Made by a program: the position numbers and the translations under genes
Assembly (NCBI RefSeq): GCF_900089955.1
Contig: NZ_FLQX01000002.1
Location: 20,869-84,868, forward strand
Source of the DNA: Candidatus Accumulibacter aalborgensis
GTDB taxonomy: Bacteria > Pseudomonadota > Gammaproteobacteria > Burkholderiales > Rhodocyclaceae
Direction: 5' to 3'
DNA length: 64,000 bases
Part shown: in pieces, positions 28,759 to 42,651 of the stretch
How positions within the stretch are numbered: the first letter of the stretch is position 1
How the letters are laid out: every line of letters begins with the position of its first letter
The notes under the pieces: model-generated
Databases searched by the model: none
Told to the model about the DNA's origin: nothing
The model's input: the letters and a program-made list of their open reading frames with translations, nothing else

Positions 28759-30822
28759 ATGAAGCAGATCAAACGATACCTGTTCGGCGCACTGCTGGTC
28801 GGGGGTGTGCTGCTGGCGTTGGTAACCGCAGATGCCCAGGAAGCGAGGCCAAATTCGATCGAGGCACTGACCGTTCTCCAACAAGGCTCGGTGCTGAACG
28901 TCAGACTGACGTTCAAGGAACCATTGCAAGGCTTACCTCCGGCCTTCAGCGTCGCCAAGCCGGCCCGCATCGCGTTCGACTTCCCGAATACGACCAATGG
29001 CATGGGAAAATCGAGCCAGACCTATAACGAGGGAGATCTGAAGAGCGCCAATATCGTCCAGGCGGAAGACCGGACTCGCGTGGTCCTCAATCTGCAGAAG
29101 GCAATGACCTACGAGGCGACCGTCGAGGGCAACAATCTCCTGCTTGCCCTGGTGCCGAGCAGGGTGCCTGAAGGTATTGTCCCTGTGGAACACTTCGCGA
29201 AAGCGTCTCCCTCGCAGAGTCTGAACAGCGTCCGTGACATCGGGTTCCGGCGGGGAAAGGATGGCGAGGCGCGGATCACGGTTGACCTTAGCGATTCGAA
29301 TGCGGGCATCGACATTCGGCAGCAGGGCGCCAATCTGGTCGTCGACTTCGCCAGGGTGAGCGTCCCGGAAGCGCTGCGCAAGCGGCTTGATGTGACCGAT
29401 TTCGCGACCCCTGTACAGTCCGTGACTACCGTGCAGAAGGGCGAGAACGCCCGCATGACAATTACCCCGCGGGGCCTGTGGGAGCACAATGCGTACCAGA
29501 GCGACTCTCAGTTTGTCATTGAAGTCAAGCCCGTCATCGAGAATCCCAACAAATTGGTACAGGGGTCCCGAGGAGGCTATCAGGGTGAAAAGCTGTCGCT
29601 TAATTTCCAGAACGTCGATGTCCGCCGTCTGCTGCAGGTAATCGGCGAGTTTACCGGCATGAACATGGTCATCAGTGACTCCGTCGGCGGGGCGATCACG
29701 CTGATTCTGAAGGACGTTCCGTGGGATCAGGCGCTCGACATCATCATGCAGCAGAAGGGGCTGGACATGCGCAAAAATGGCAATGTCATCCTTATCGCGC
29801 CGCGCGAAGAAATTGCGACCAAGGAAAAGCTCGAATTCGAATCCAAAATTCAGATCAGCGACCTCGAACCTCTGCTCACCGAGAGTTTCCAGATGAACTA
29901 TATCAAGGCTGAGGATGCGGTGAAGCTGCTTGACAACGACAAGCAGCGACTGCTCTCGAAGCGCGGCAGCGCGGTTCAGGACGTCCGCTCGAACATGATT
30001 TTCGTCAAGGACACTCCAAGCCGTCTCGATGACGTGCGAGCGATGATTGCCAAGGTCGACACGCCGAACCGGCAGGTCATGATCGAGGCGCGAATCGTCG
30101 AAGCGGGTGACAGCTTCGCCAAGAATCTGGGCATCCGCCTGGGCTGGAGGCAAACATTTCCCAATGGAGCGGTGACCGTCGGAGGAGGTCAGAATTTCAG
30201 TGGACAGCTCGACATGTCCGGAACGCAGGTCAACCTTCCTGCGACGCCGCGAGCCGGCAACCCCGGCATTTTGTCTTTTCTGCTATTCAACCAGGGGCTG
30301 ACGCAGTTTCTCACCGCCGAGATCTCGGCGCTGGAAGCTGACGGCCGCGGTAAGGTGATCTCCAGTCCGCGCGTCATGACGGCGAATAATGTTGAAGCGA
30401 CCATAGAACAGGGCACCGACATTCCTTATCAGCAGGCGACCAGTTCCGGCGCCACCAGCGTCTCCTTCAAGAAGGCAGTCCTGTCGTTGAAAGTGACGCC
30501 TCAGATTACGCCGGATGGCAAGGTTTCGATGACCCTGGACGTCCACAAGGATACGCCGAACACCACCTTGTCGACCGGCGCGGGAGTCGCCATCGACACC
30601 AAGCAGGTCAAGACCGTAGTATTGGTCGAAAACGGGGGCACTGTAGTCATTGGCGGCATCTACACGCAGACGATTCGCAACAATACGCAACGAATTCCTT
30701 TCTTCGGTGATCTGCCGTATGTCGGCTGGCTGTTCAAGAACCGGGAAGTCATTGACGACAAGACCGAGTTGCTGGTCTTCGTCACGCCTCGAATCGTTGC
30801 CGAAAGCATGTCGGTACGCTGA
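28759..30822 (+). CDS. pilQ: Type IV pilus secretin PilQ
   Basis: The outer-membrane secretin through which the pilus passes, 687 residues. A signal peptide (~1-27, ending ALVTADAQ) is followed by two AMIN domains that bind peptidoglycan (~30-130 and ~155-255), secretin N0/STN (~275-350) and N1 (~360-440). The secretin barrel domain contains the signature VVIGGIYTQTIRNNTQRIPF (near 630). It is full length. A terminator follows at 30845, separating the pil genes from aroK. Confidence 0.96.
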   Translation: MKQIKRYLFGALLVGGVLLALVTADAQEARPNSIEALTVLQQGSVLNVRLTFKEPLQGLPPAFSVAKPARIAFDFPNTTNGMGKSSQTYNEGDLKSANIVQAEDRTRVVLNLQKAMTYEATVEGNNLLLALVPSRVPEGIVPVEHFAKASPSQSLNSVRDIGFRRGKDGEARITVDLSDSNAGIDIRQQGANLVVDFARVSVPEALRKRLDVTDFATPVQSVTTVQKGENARMTITPRGLWEHNAYQSDSQFVIEVKPVIENPNKLVQGSRGGYQGEKLSLNFQNVDVRRLLQVIGEFTGMNMVISDSVGGAITLILKDVPWDQALDIIMQQKGLDMRKNGNVILIAPREEIATKEKLEFESKIQISDLEPLLTESFQMNYIKAEDAVKLLDNDKQRLLSKRGSAVQDVRSNMIFVKDTPSRLDDVRAMIAKVDTPNRQVMIEARIVEAGDSFAKNLGIRLGWRQTFPNGAVTVGGGQNFSGQLDMSGTQVNLPATPRAGNPGILSFLLFNQGLTQFLTAEISALEADGRGKVISSPRVMTANNVEATIEQGTDIPYQQATSSGATSVSFKKAVLSLKVTPQITPDGKVSMTLDVHKDTPNTTLSTGAGVAIDTKQVKTVVLVENGGTVVIGGIYTQTIRNNTQRIPFFGDLPYVGWLFKNREVIDDKTELLVFVTPRIVAESMSVR

Positions 30823-30844
30823 CCGGGTGTCTGGCTTAGGCGAG

Positions 30845-30868
30845 AAGCCGGTGATGAGCCGGCTTTTT
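30845..30868 (+). terminator. Rho-independent terminator after pilQ
   Basis: A 7-bp stem AAGCCGG / CCGGCTT with loop TGATGAG; the T-run 30864-30868 overlaps the right arm. It lies 23 nt after the pilQ stop and about 50 nt before aroK. Confidence 0.65.
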
Positions 30869-30918
30869 GGTGCCCGGCTTGTGCTTTGACACTCCACGCT
30901 GGAAAATTGAATGCGCTC

Positions 30919-31455
30919 GTGAACACCGATGAAAAAAATCGCAATATCTACCTGGTCGGCCTGATGGGAGCTGGAAAGACGACGATCGGCAGGGCTTTGG
31001 CCAAGCGCCTGGCCTATATTTTCGTCGACTCGGATCACGAGATTGCCGCCCGCACAGGAGTCAGCCTGCCGACGATCTTCGAAATCGAGGGCGAGGAGGG
31101 TTTTCGCAAGCGTGAAGCGATGGTCATCGCTGATCTTGCCAGCCGCCGTGGCCAGGTGGTGGCCACGGGTGGAGGAGCCGTCCTGCGGCCCGAGAATCGC
31201 GACACTCTCAGCAGCAGCGGCTTTGTCATCTACCTCAACGTACCACTGCAGACGCTCTGCGAGCGCACGCGGCACGACAAGAACCGCCCGCTCCTGCAAG
31301 TGAATGATCCGTTGCAAAAGCTCAGGGAACTGCACCAGCAGCGAGACCACCTCTACCGTAGCATTGCCAACGTCGTGCTCGCTGGTAGTCGAATTACCGT
31401 GCAGTCGGTCTTGAACCTACTGATCAAGGAAGGGGGAGTGTCCTGGAAACGCTAA
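30919..31455 (+). CDS. aroK: Shikimate kinase
   Basis: Phosphorylates shikimate in aromatic amino-acid synthesis. It has Walker [15 protein letters not shown], shikimate-binding DSDHEIA and RKREA, the ATGGGAVL loop and lid arginine in RHDKNRPLL. The start is uncertain: GTG 30919 gives 178 residues beginning just before the conserved NIYLVGLMG strand; TTG 30907 or TTG 30886 would add 4 or 11 residues. It is followed by aroB with overlapping frames, the conserved aroKB pair. Confidence 0.93.
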   Translation: MNTDEKNRNIYLVGLMGAGKTTIGRALAKRLAYIFVDSDHEIAARTGVSLPTIFEIEGEEGFRKREAMVIADLASRRGQVVATGGGAVLRPENRDTLSSSGFVIYLNVPLQTLCERTRHDKNRPLLQVNDPLQKLRELHQQRDHLYRSIANVVLAGSRITVQSVLNLLIKEGGVSWKR

Positions 31456-32531
31456 CCGTTGCGCTGGGGGATCGTTCTTATCCGATCCATGTCGGGCGTG
31501 CGCTCCTCGAACGCACCGAGTTTCTGCTGCCGTTCATGCACCAGCCAAAGGCGGCGATCGTGACCAATGCCACCGTCGCACCATGGTATTTGCAGCGCTT
31601 GGCGGAGCCTTTGCGCCGGGCAGGCATTGAAGTCGTCGAGATCGTCTTGCCCGACGGTGAACAGTTCAAGGACTGGCGCACGCTGAACTCGATTTTCGAC
31701 GTCCTGCTCGAACGCCGCTGCGAACGTTCGACCACGCTGCTGGCCCTCGGCGGCGGCGTCGTCGGCGACATGACGGGCTTCGCGGCTGCCTGTTTTCAGC
31801 GCGGAATGCCCTTCATCCAGGTCCCTACGACCTTGCTGGCGCAGGTTGATTCGTCGGTCGGTGGCAAGACAGCAATCAACCACCCGCTGGGCAAGAACAT
31901 GATTGGAGCTTTCCATCAACCCAGGCTGGTGCTGACCGATACCGATACGCTGATCACCCTGCCTGATCGTGAGTTGCGGGCGGGCTTGGCAGAGGTCATC
32001 AAGTACGGTCTGATCAGAGACTTGCCTTTCTTCGCATGGCTGGAGGCCAACCTGGACCTTCTCTTGTCTCGTGAGCCGATGGCGCTGGCGGAGGCCATTT
32101 GCCGCTCGTGCCGGAACAAGGCCGAGGTGGTCGTCGCTGACGAACGCGAAAGTGGCGAGCGAGCCCTGCTCAACCTGGGCCACACCTTCGGTCACGCCAT
32201 CGAAACCGGCGTCGGTTATGGTCAGTGGCTGCACGGCGAAGCGATCGCCGCGGGCACCCTGATGGCGGCACAACTATCGGCGCAGCTTGGCTGGATCAGT
32301 GCCGACGATGTCGCTCGGGTGGAGCGACTATTTCAACGCGCGGGTCTGCCTGTATACGGGCCGCTGCTGGCAGTCGATCGTTACCTCGATCTCATGCAGA
32401 ACGACAAGAAGGTACGGGACGGCAAGCTCCGCCTCGTTCTCTTGCAACAGGTGGGCCAGGCAGTACTCACTGACGCTGCGCCGCAGGCCGACGTGCGAAA
32501 AGCCATTACCGTACGCTCCGCGCATGCTTGA
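31443..32531 (+). CDS. aroB: 3-dehydroquinate synthase, apparent CTG start
   Basis: Converts DAHP to 3-dehydroquinate with NAD and a metal ion. The glycine-rich NAD site is in [20 protein letters not shown]; active-site residues lie in [19 protein letters not shown], and metal-binding His residues in [10 protein letters not shown]. The conserved N-terminal strand ([18 protein letters not shown]) is encoded from 31446, but between the preceding in-frame stop (31386) and ATG 31536 there is no ATG, GTG or TTG. ATG 31536 would remove about 31 conserved residues. CTG 31443 has a strong purine-rich ribosome site (AGGAAGGGGGAG) just upstream and is the best candidate, giving 362 residues, normal for AroB. 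Translation would be coupled to aroK, whose stop lies at 31453. Confidence 0.9.
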   Translation: METLTVALGDRSYPIHVGRALLERTEFLLPFMHQPKAAIVTNATVAPWYLQRLAEPLRRAGIEVVEIVLPDGEQFKDWRTLNSIFDVLLERRCERSTTLLALGGGVVGDMTGFAAACFQRGMPFIQVPTTLLAQVDSSVGGKTAINHPLGKNMIGAFHQPRLVLTDTDTLITLPDRELRAGLAEVIKYGLIRDLPFFAWLEANLDLLLSREPMALAEAICRSCRNKAEVVVADERESGERALLNLGHTFGHAIETGVGYGQWLHGEAIAAGTLMAAQLSAQLGWISADDVARVERLFQRAGLPVYGPLLAVDRYLDLMQNDKKVRDGKLRLVLLQQVGQAVLTDAAPQADVRKAITVRSAHA

Positions 32532-33645
32532 ACTGGCGCCGTACGCCGTCTCCGCAGCCAACTCACGCGGTCGCCGGCAGCCGGACGCGGAACCCTCGCA
32601 GCGTAGCGAATTTCAGCGCGACAGGGACCGGATCGTACACTCTACGGCCTTCCGGCGCCTTGAATACAAGACGCAGGTTTTCGTCAATCACGAGGGCGAT
32701 CTGTTCCGCACCCGTTTGACGCATAGCCTTGAGGTGGCTCAGATCGCACGCGCCATTGCGCGCGCTCTGCAGCTCAACGAGGACCTTGCCGAAGCAATTT
32801 CCCTTGCCCACGACCTTGGCCATACGCCCTTTGGCCACGCCGGGCAGGACGCACTCAACGAGTGTATGCATGACCATGGAGGTTTCGAACACAATCTGCA
32901 AAGCCTGCGCACGGTCGACCTGCTCGAAGAGCGTTACGCTGCTTTCGATGGACTCAACCTGTGTTTCGAGACCCGTGAAGGAATCGTCAAGCATTGCTCT
33001 CTGGAAAACGCACGTCGGCTTGGCGATGTGGGCGAGCGCTTTCTTGATCGAACGCAGCCATCGCTTGAGGCGCAAATCTGCAATCTGGCCGATGAGATTG
33101 CCTACAACAATCACGATGTCGACGATGGATTGCGCGCCGGCTTGATCACGCTTGCCCAACTAGCGGAAGTCAGTCTCTTTGCGCGCCACGTTGGCGACGT
33201 CCGTAGCCTCTATCCTGGTCTTGGTGCGCGCCGTCTAATCCATGAGACGATCCGACGCATGATCAATGCGCTGGTCTGTGACCTGATCGAAACGACTGGC
33301 GGCAACCTCAAACGGAGACGGCCAGGAAACCTTGCCGATGTGCGACTGGGGCCGGTGCTGGTTGGCTTCTCGGACGAGCTATCTGAAGCGCAGCGCCACA
33401 TGAAGCGCTTCTTGCGCGCCGAGCTTTATCAGCACTATCAGGTCTTGCGCATGGCCAGCAAGGCCCGGCGCATCATCAGCGATCTGTTCGCCACCTTTAC
33501 CAGCGATCCGCGCCTGTTACCGCCACAGTACCAAGTCGCCGCCGGTGGCGACCAAATGCGCAGGGTTGCCGATTACATTGCCGGAATGACCGACCGCTAT
33601 GCCATCAAGGAGCATCAGCGACTGTTTTCTGTCGGCGGAAGCTGA
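32524..33645 (+). CDS. dgt: Deoxyguanosinetriphosphate triphosphohydrolase-like protein (HD domain)
   Basis: A 373-residue dNTPase of the HD superfamily. Metal ligands are visible in [18 protein letters not shown] (H), [20 protein letters not shown] (HD) and [16 protein letters not shown] (D). The N-terminal [20 protein letters not shown] is typical of the group. It hydrolyses dNTPs to deoxynucleosides and triphosphate. A longer frame from 32287 overlaps aroB; ATG 32524, overlapping the aroB stop by 8 bp, matches the family N-terminus. It is the last gene of the aroK-aroB-dgt run. Confidence 0.93.
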   Translation: MLELAPYAVSAANSRGRRQPDAEPSQRSEFQRDRDRIVHSTAFRRLEYKTQVFVNHEGDLFRTRLTHSLEVAQIARAIARALQLNEDLAEAISLAHDLGHTPFGHAGQDALNECMHDHGGFEHNLQSLRTVDLLEERYAAFDGLNLCFETREGIVKHCSLENARRLGDVGERFLDRTQPSLEAQICNLADEIAYNNHDVDDGLRAGLITLAQLAEVSLFARHVGDVRSLYPGLGARRLIHETIRRMINALVCDLIETTGGNLKRRRPGNLADVRLGPVLVGFSDELSEAQRHMKRFLRAELYQHYQVLRMASKARRIISDLFATFTSDPRLLPPQYQVAAGGDQMRRVADYIAGMTDRYAIKEHQRLFSVGGS

Positions 33646-33734
33646 CCCGCTTTACCGGCACGTCGACCAGGCCGCGCCAACGGTACGCGGCCCCCTCGCC
33701 ACGAGTACGCCAATGCGACGAGGCACCAATTGCC

Positions 33735-34196
33735 CTACGGCGATGGCCAGTCCTTGATATACGCCTTGAGCAGTTTGTTCTCCATATTGCGTTCCTCGAG
33801 CACTGCCTTGGCGACGTCGTGAAACGACACGACGCCGAGGATGGTATCGCCTTCCATCACTGGCACATAGCGAGTGTGGGTATCGACCATGATGCGCCGT
33901 AGCTCGTCGACGTCCATGCCCAGATTGGTGGTTGGTGGATTACGATCCATCGCTTCGATGACCAGAATCTCGGCGATTGGTGGTGTGGGACCAACGCGCC
34001 GCTCGGTTTGCCTCTTGGCCAGTATGGCCAGAACCTCACGGAAAGTGAGCATTCCAGCCAGCTTGCCGCCCTCCATGACGATTACCGAGCCAATATCGTT
34101 TTCGGCCATCATGATGACTGCCTCGGAGAGAGGCGAGTCAGGATGGACTGCGTACAACGCGGACTCTTTGACCTGCAGAACTTCTTTGACCTCCAT
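33735..34196 (-). CDS. Tandem CBS-domain protein
   Basis: A 153-residue protein made of two CBS motifs: ~8-60 (YAVHPDSPLSEAVIMMAENDIGSVIVMEGG) and ~85-140 (RRIMVDTHTRYVPVMEGDTILGVVSF). CBS pairs bind adenine nucleotides and usually regulate a partner; none is visible here. ATG 34196 has an AGGGGGTGA ribosome site; an upstream in-frame Met (34310) has none and would add 38 atypical residues. It converges with dgt. Confidence 0.88.
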   Translation of the reverse strand: MEVKEVLQVKESALYAVHPDSPLSEAVIMMAENDIGSVIVMEGGKLAGMLTFREVLAILAKRQTERRVGPTPPIAEILVIEAMDRNPPTTNLGMDVDELRRIMVDTHTRYVPVMEGDTILGVVSFHDVAKAVLEERNMENKLLKAYIKDWPSP

Positions 34197-34310
34197 GTCA
34201 CCCCCTAGAAATAGGATAGCTGGCCGATGCGCCGATTCACTGATCTGCGAGATTCTATCAGATGTCGATCGACTTCCGAGACTCTGCTCGCCCATCTTTT
34301 GATGAAGCAA

Positions 34311-34342
34311 GGCACAGCGCCCGCCGAGGCGGGCGCTGTGCC
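34311..34342 (-). terminator. Strong hairpin after pntB, probable terminator
   Basis: A perfect 14-bp inverted repeat (GGCACAGCGCCCGC / GCGGGCGCTGTGCC) with a 4-nt loop begins 32 nt past the pntB stop. The downstream sequence on the minus strand is only weakly T-rich (TTGCTTC), so it could also act mainly as an mRNA-stabilising 3' hairpin. Confidence 0.65.
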
Positions 34343-34373
34343 AAGCGATCGAGGAATAACCGTCCGCGTCCGC

Positions 34374-35798
34374 TCAGACCTTCAGGGCAACCAGCACTTC
34401 GTCGAGCATCTTCTTCGCGTCGCCGAAGAGCATGCGGTTGTTATCCTTGTAGAACAGCGGATTGTCCACCCCCGCATAACCGGAGGCCATGCTGCGTTTC
34501 ATGACGATCGAGGTCTTTGCCTTCCACACCTCGAGCACCGGCATGCCGGCGATGGGGCTGGTGGGGTCGTCCTGTGCACCGGGGTTGACGATGTCGTTGG
34601 CGCCAATGATCATCGCGACGTCGGTCTGTGGAAAATCGTCGTTGAGTTCGTCCATTTCATACACGATGTCGTAGGGCACCTTGGCTTCGGCCAGCAGCAC
34701 ATTCATGTGACCGGGCATGCGGCCGGCCACCGGGTGAATGCCGAAACGAACATTGACGCCCTTGTCACGCAGGAAACGCGTGATTTCGTACACCGTATGC
34801 TGGGCCTGTGCGACGGCCATGCCATAACCCGGGACGATGATCACGTTCTTGGCCTCGCGCAGCAGCTCGGACGTTTCCGTGGCGCTGATTGGCACCACCT
34901 CACCGGCCGGTTGCGCACCCCCCGCCGCCGCAGGAGTTCCTCCGGTCGTGCCAAAGCCGCCGGCGATGACGCTGATGAAGTGGCGATTCATCGCCGCGCA
35001 CATGATGTACGAAAGGATCGCACCGCTCGAACCGACCAGCGCCCCGGTAACGATCAGCAGGTCGTTCGAGAGCATGAAGCCGGTTGCCGCTGCCGCCCAG
35101 CCAGAATAGCTGTTCAGCATCGAGACTACCACCGGCATGTCGGCGCCACCGATGGCCATCACCATGTGGATACCGAAGAGCAACGCGACCACGGTCATCA
35201 CCACCAGCGGCATCATGCCGTCGCTGATCGAGCCGGCGTGCAGGAATTCCCGTCCGAAGTAAATGACGATCAGCAGTCCGGTCAGATTGATCCAGTGGCG
35301 CGCGGGTAGCAACATCGGATTGCCGGAGATCTTGCCGGACAATTTACCAAAGGCAATTACCGAGCCGGAGAAGGTGATCGCTCCAATCAGGATGCCGACG
35401 TAGATCTCGATCTCGTGAATCGCATGTTCTGCCCCGGTCATGCCGGCAGACGCCACCGGGTCGATGTAGTTCGCGAAACCCACCAGCATTGCTGCGAGGC
35501 CGACCATGCTGTGCATCAGCGCGACAAGCTCGGGCATCTGGGTCATCTGTACGGTGCGCGCGGCATAAATGCCGATCGTCCCGCCGACCGCCATTGCGCC
35601 GATCAGCCAAGCGTAGCCTGCGGTGCCGACACGGGGGCCAAAGACGGTCGCCAGAACGGCGATGGTCATGCCAATGATCCCGTAGAGATTGCCGCGGCGT
35701 GATGTCTCCTGATTGCTGAGTCCGCCGAGGCAGAGGATAAAGAGGATGGTTGCTCCGAGATAGGAGACGGTTGCCAAGCTTTCAGACATGTTCATCAA
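34374..35798 (-). CDS. pntB: NAD(P) transhydrogenase subunit beta
   Basis: The membrane and NADP-binding subunit of proton-translocating transhydrogenase, 474 residues. About eight to nine membrane helices fill the N-terminal 270 residues. The NADP-binding dIII domain contains [15 protein letters not shown] and [17 protein letters not shown]. It sits 3 bp downstream of pntA. The enzyme uses proton-motive force to make NADPH from NADH, supplying reductant for steps such as glutamate synthesis. Confidence 0.96.
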   Translation of the reverse strand: MMNMSESLATVSYLGATILFILCLGGLSNQETSRRGNLYGIIGMTIAVLATVFGPRVGTAGYAWLIGAMAVGGTIGIYAARTVQMTQMPELVALMHSMVGLAAMLVGFANYIDPVASAGMTGAEHAIHEIEIYVGILIGAITFSGSVIAFGKLSGKISGNPMLLPARHWINLTGLLIVIYFGREFLHAGSISDGMMPLVVMTVVALLFGIHMVMAIGGADMPVVVSMLNSYSGWAAAATGFMLSNDLLIVTGALVGSSGAILSYIMCAAMNRHFISVIAGGFGTTGGTPAAAGGAQPAGEVVPISATETSELLREAKNVIIVPGYGMAVAQAQHTVYEITRFLRDKGVNVRFGIHPVAGRMPGHMNVLLAEAKVPYDIVYEMDELNDDFPQTDVAMIIGANDIVNPGAQDDPTSPIAGMPVLEVWKAKTSIVMKRSMASGYAGVDNPLFYKDNNRMLFGDAKKMLDEVLVALKV

Positions 35799-35801
35799 CT
35801 C

Positions 35802-37394
35802 CTATTTACGGAACATAGCCAGCATGCGCTGGGTAACGGCGAAACCACCAAACATGTTGATCGTGGCCAGCACGATGGCCCCAATCGCCAACCAGCGAAT
35901 CCAGTCTTCCGGTCGACTGATGCCGGCGTCTATCGGTGGCGCGATCTGCACCAGTGCGCCAATGGCGATGATGCTGCTGATCGCATTGGTGACGCTCATC
36001 AGCGGGGTATGCAAGGCCGGCTTGACGTTCCAGACCACCATGTAGCCGACGAAACAGGCCAGAATGAAGACCGTGAAGTGATTAAGAAATTTTTCCGGCG
36101 CACTGGCGCCGATGAACCAGAAGACCACTGCCGCGACACCAAAGAGGATCGCCATGCTGCTCACCGAAGCGGGTTCGCTCGCCTTGCCGTGACCGTGCGA
36201 TTTTTTCGTGGCAACCACCGGCTGGGCCGCTGCAGGTGCCGCGGCCGGCGCTGCCGACAGCTTTGGCGCCGGGGGTGGCCAAGTGACATTGCCTTCCTTG
36301 ATCACAGTCAGGCCGCGGATGGCTTCGTCTTCCATGTTGACGTCGATGATGCCGTCCTTGGTCTTGCACAGTTCCTCGGCGAGGCGGAACAGGTTGCTGC
36401 TGTACAGTGTCGACGACTGCCGCGCCAAGCGGCTGACCAGGTCGGTGTAGCCGATGATGGTGACGCCGTGCTTCACCACCGCCTGGCCAGGCTCGGTCAG
36501 CTCGCAGTTGCCGCCCTGTTCAGCGGCCATGTCGACGATCACGCTGCCCGCTTTCATTGAGCGCACCATGTCGGCGGTAATCAGCCTGGGCGCCGGCTTG
36601 CCGGGAATCAGCGCGGTGGTGATGATGATGTCCACCTCCCGGGCCTGCTTGGCGTACATGTCGCGCTGGGCTTTCTGGAAGCCCTCGCTCATCACCTTCG
36701 CGTAACCGCCGCCGCCGGAACCTTCTTCCTCGTAATCGACCTTGACGAATTCACCGCCCAGGGACACCACCTGATCGGCCACTTCGGCACGCGTGTCGTT
36801 GGCGCGAACGATGGCGCCGAGGTTGGCGGCAGTGCCAATTGCCGACAAGCCGGCGACGCCAGCACCGGCAATGAAAACCTTGGCCGGCGGCACCTTGCCA
36901 GCCGCCGTGATCTGGCCGTTGAAAAAGCGACCGAAGGCGTTGGCAGCCTCGATGACGGCGCGGTAGCCCGCGACGCCAGCCTGGGAGGTCAACGCGTCCA
37001 TCTTCTGGGCGCGCGAGAGCGTGCGCGGCAGCGAGTCGATGGCCAGCACCGTGACCTTGCGAGCGGCGAGCTGCTGCAAAAGATCGGGGTTCTGCGCCGG
37101 CCATATGAAGCTCACCAGCGTGCACCCCTCGCGCAGCAGGCCGACTTCGTCTGCCGACGGTCCACGCACCTTGAAGATGACGTCCGAAGAGGACCACAGG
37201 CTGGCCGCTCCTTCGACGACTTCGGCACCCGCCGCGCGGTACGCGTCGTCCGACATGTTGGCAGAATCGCCAGCGCCCGATTCGACACGCACCGTAAAAC
37301 CAAGTTTGATCAGTTTTTCAACGACCTCCGGTACGGTCGCCACCCGCTTTTCCCCTGCAGCAGTCTCTCTTGGTACGCCAATTGTTAGTGACAT
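35802..37394 (-). CDS. pntA: NAD(P) transhydrogenase subunit alpha (fused PntAa/PntAb form)
   Basis: A 530-residue alpha subunit with the NAD-binding dI domain (~1-370, [19 protein letters not shown]; Rossmann loop [17 protein letters not shown]). A low-complexity Ala/Pro linker (~378-412, [20 protein letters not shown]) joins it to a membrane part of about four helices (~415-530). In many alphaproteobacteria these two parts are separate genes; here they are joined as in E. coli, but with an unusually Ala/Pro/His-rich linker. GGATGGAGGAC precedes the ATG. A terminator-like hairpin lies about 40 bp upstream. Confidence 0.95.
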   Translation of the reverse strand: MSLTIGVPRETAAGEKRVATVPEVVEKLIKLGFTVRVESGAGDSANMSDDAYRAAGAEVVEGAASLWSSSDVIFKVRGPSADEVGLLREGCTLVSFIWPAQNPDLLQQLAARKVTVLAIDSLPRTLSRAQKMDALTSQAGVAGYRAVIEAANAFGRFFNGQITAAGKVPPAKVFIAGAGVAGLSAIGTAANLGAIVRANDTRAEVADQVVSLGGEFVKVDYEEEGSGGGGYAKVMSEGFQKAQRDMYAKQAREVDIIITTALIPGKPAPRLITADMVRSMKAGSVIVDMAAEQGGNCELTEPGQAVVKHGVTIIGYTDLVSRLARQSSTLYSSNLFRLAEELCKTKDGIIDVNMEDEAIRGLTVIKEGNVTWPPPAPKLSAAPAAAPAAAQPVVATKKSHGHGKASEPASVSSMAILFGVAAVVFWFIGASAPEKFLNHFTVFILACFVGYMVVWNVKPALHTPLMSVTNAISSIIAIGALVQIAPPIDAGISRPEDWIRWLAIGAIVLATINMFGGFAVTQRMLAMFRK

Positions 37395-37432
37395 TCAGTC
37401 CTCCATCCCTCGTTTCTTAAGTCCCAGTATCC

Positions 37433-37465
37433 AAAAAGACCGGTCCGCAAGCCGCGGAACCGGCC
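37433..37465 (-). terminator. Terminator-like hairpin in the pntA upstream region
   Basis: On the minus strand, GGCCGGTTCCGC pairs with GCGGACCGGTC (one bulged T) around loop GGCTT, followed immediately by TTTTT (37433-37437). It lies 39-71 bp upstream of the pntA start, in the sense direction, so it would stop transcription entering pntA from further upstream or act as an attenuator. Confidence 0.5.
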
Positions 37466-37707
37466 TTCCCCACAGAGGCGAAATCACCATCGTTGATCTT
37501 GCAAAATGCTCCAGGCATGCAGCGCACGGCCCAGCGGACGCAGCGAGCTTCCCCTGCATTCGGCCTTGCTGGTAGCAGACAACCCTCAGTGACCTCTCTA
37601 ACAGCTTACCACAAGCGTCAAGCGGACTTTACCATGGCCGACAACTAAGCTCACCACACAAAGGCGTTTGATCCGCCAGCCATCTGAAACGAATGCGATG
37701 AGAAGTA

Positions 37708-37723
37708 TGGCACAGACTTTGCT
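37708..37723 (+). promoter_or_regulatory. Sigma-54 promoter upstream of gltBD
   Basis: TGGCAC-AGACT-TTGCT matches the -24/-12 consensus TGGCACN5TTGCW at every defined base, with the GG and GC separated by the required 10 bp. The predicted start is near 37734, giving a leader of about 240 nt before gltB. This suggests nitrogen-regulated expression through NtrC or another enhancer-binding protein. Confidence 0.75.
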
Positions 37724-37767
37724 TAACTCAGCCAGAGGCCGGCCGACCCCATGGTAAGGCGCCTCAG

Positions 37768-37827
37768 CCGCACCAGTCGCTTCACTTGGGTGCGCCAGCC
37801 CATGGCTGGCGCACTTTTCTGGTGCGG
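37768..37827. repeat. Nested inverted repeat in the gltB leader
   Basis: Outer arms CCGCACCAG (37768-37776) and CTGGTGCGG (37819-37827) enclose an inner 11-bp palindrome GTGCGCCAGCC-CAT-GGCTGGCGCAC (37790-37814) followed by TTTTCT. In RNA it could form a two-tier hairpin with terminator character; in DNA the arms resemble paired GCAC/GTGC half-sites. Confidence 0.7.
37811..37825. promoter_or_regulatory. NtrC-like dyad GCAC-N7-GTGC in the gltB leader
   Basis: GCAC TTTTCTG GTGC fits the NtrC half-site spacing exactly. It lies about 80 bp downstream of the predicted sigma-54 start, an unusual place for an enhancer, and overlaps the nested inverted repeat. Confidence 0.4.
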
Positions 37828-37972
37828 TGCAGCATCTTGAAGGGCCAGCATATTCGGCGTATAGTCGCGAGTCCCGCGGAGTGGCCTACCGGTCGCCTCT
37901 GCGCCGGATTTGATGATTTCCTCGACAGCGGTCGCCGGGGTAACGTCTTTGTTTTTTGAGGATTCGAGCGTG

Positions 37973-42649
<4,677 letters not shown>

Positions 42650-42651
42650 CC

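Larger units (their letters stand above)
37395..37972 (+). other. 578-bp intergenic region between pntA and gltB
   Basis: No convincing gene. It holds a minus-strand terminator-like hairpin near pntA, a sigma-54 promoter at 37708, a nested inverted repeat at 37768-37827 and an NtrC-like dyad inside that repeat; these are listed separately. A short minus-strand open frame (37723-37986) overlaps the gltB start and shows no protein-like features. Confidence 0.7.

Noticed and set aside
28933..30153. 406-codon minus-strand open frame opposite pilQ
   Set aside because: Shadow of the secretin gene; composition and length follow from GC-rich codon bias.
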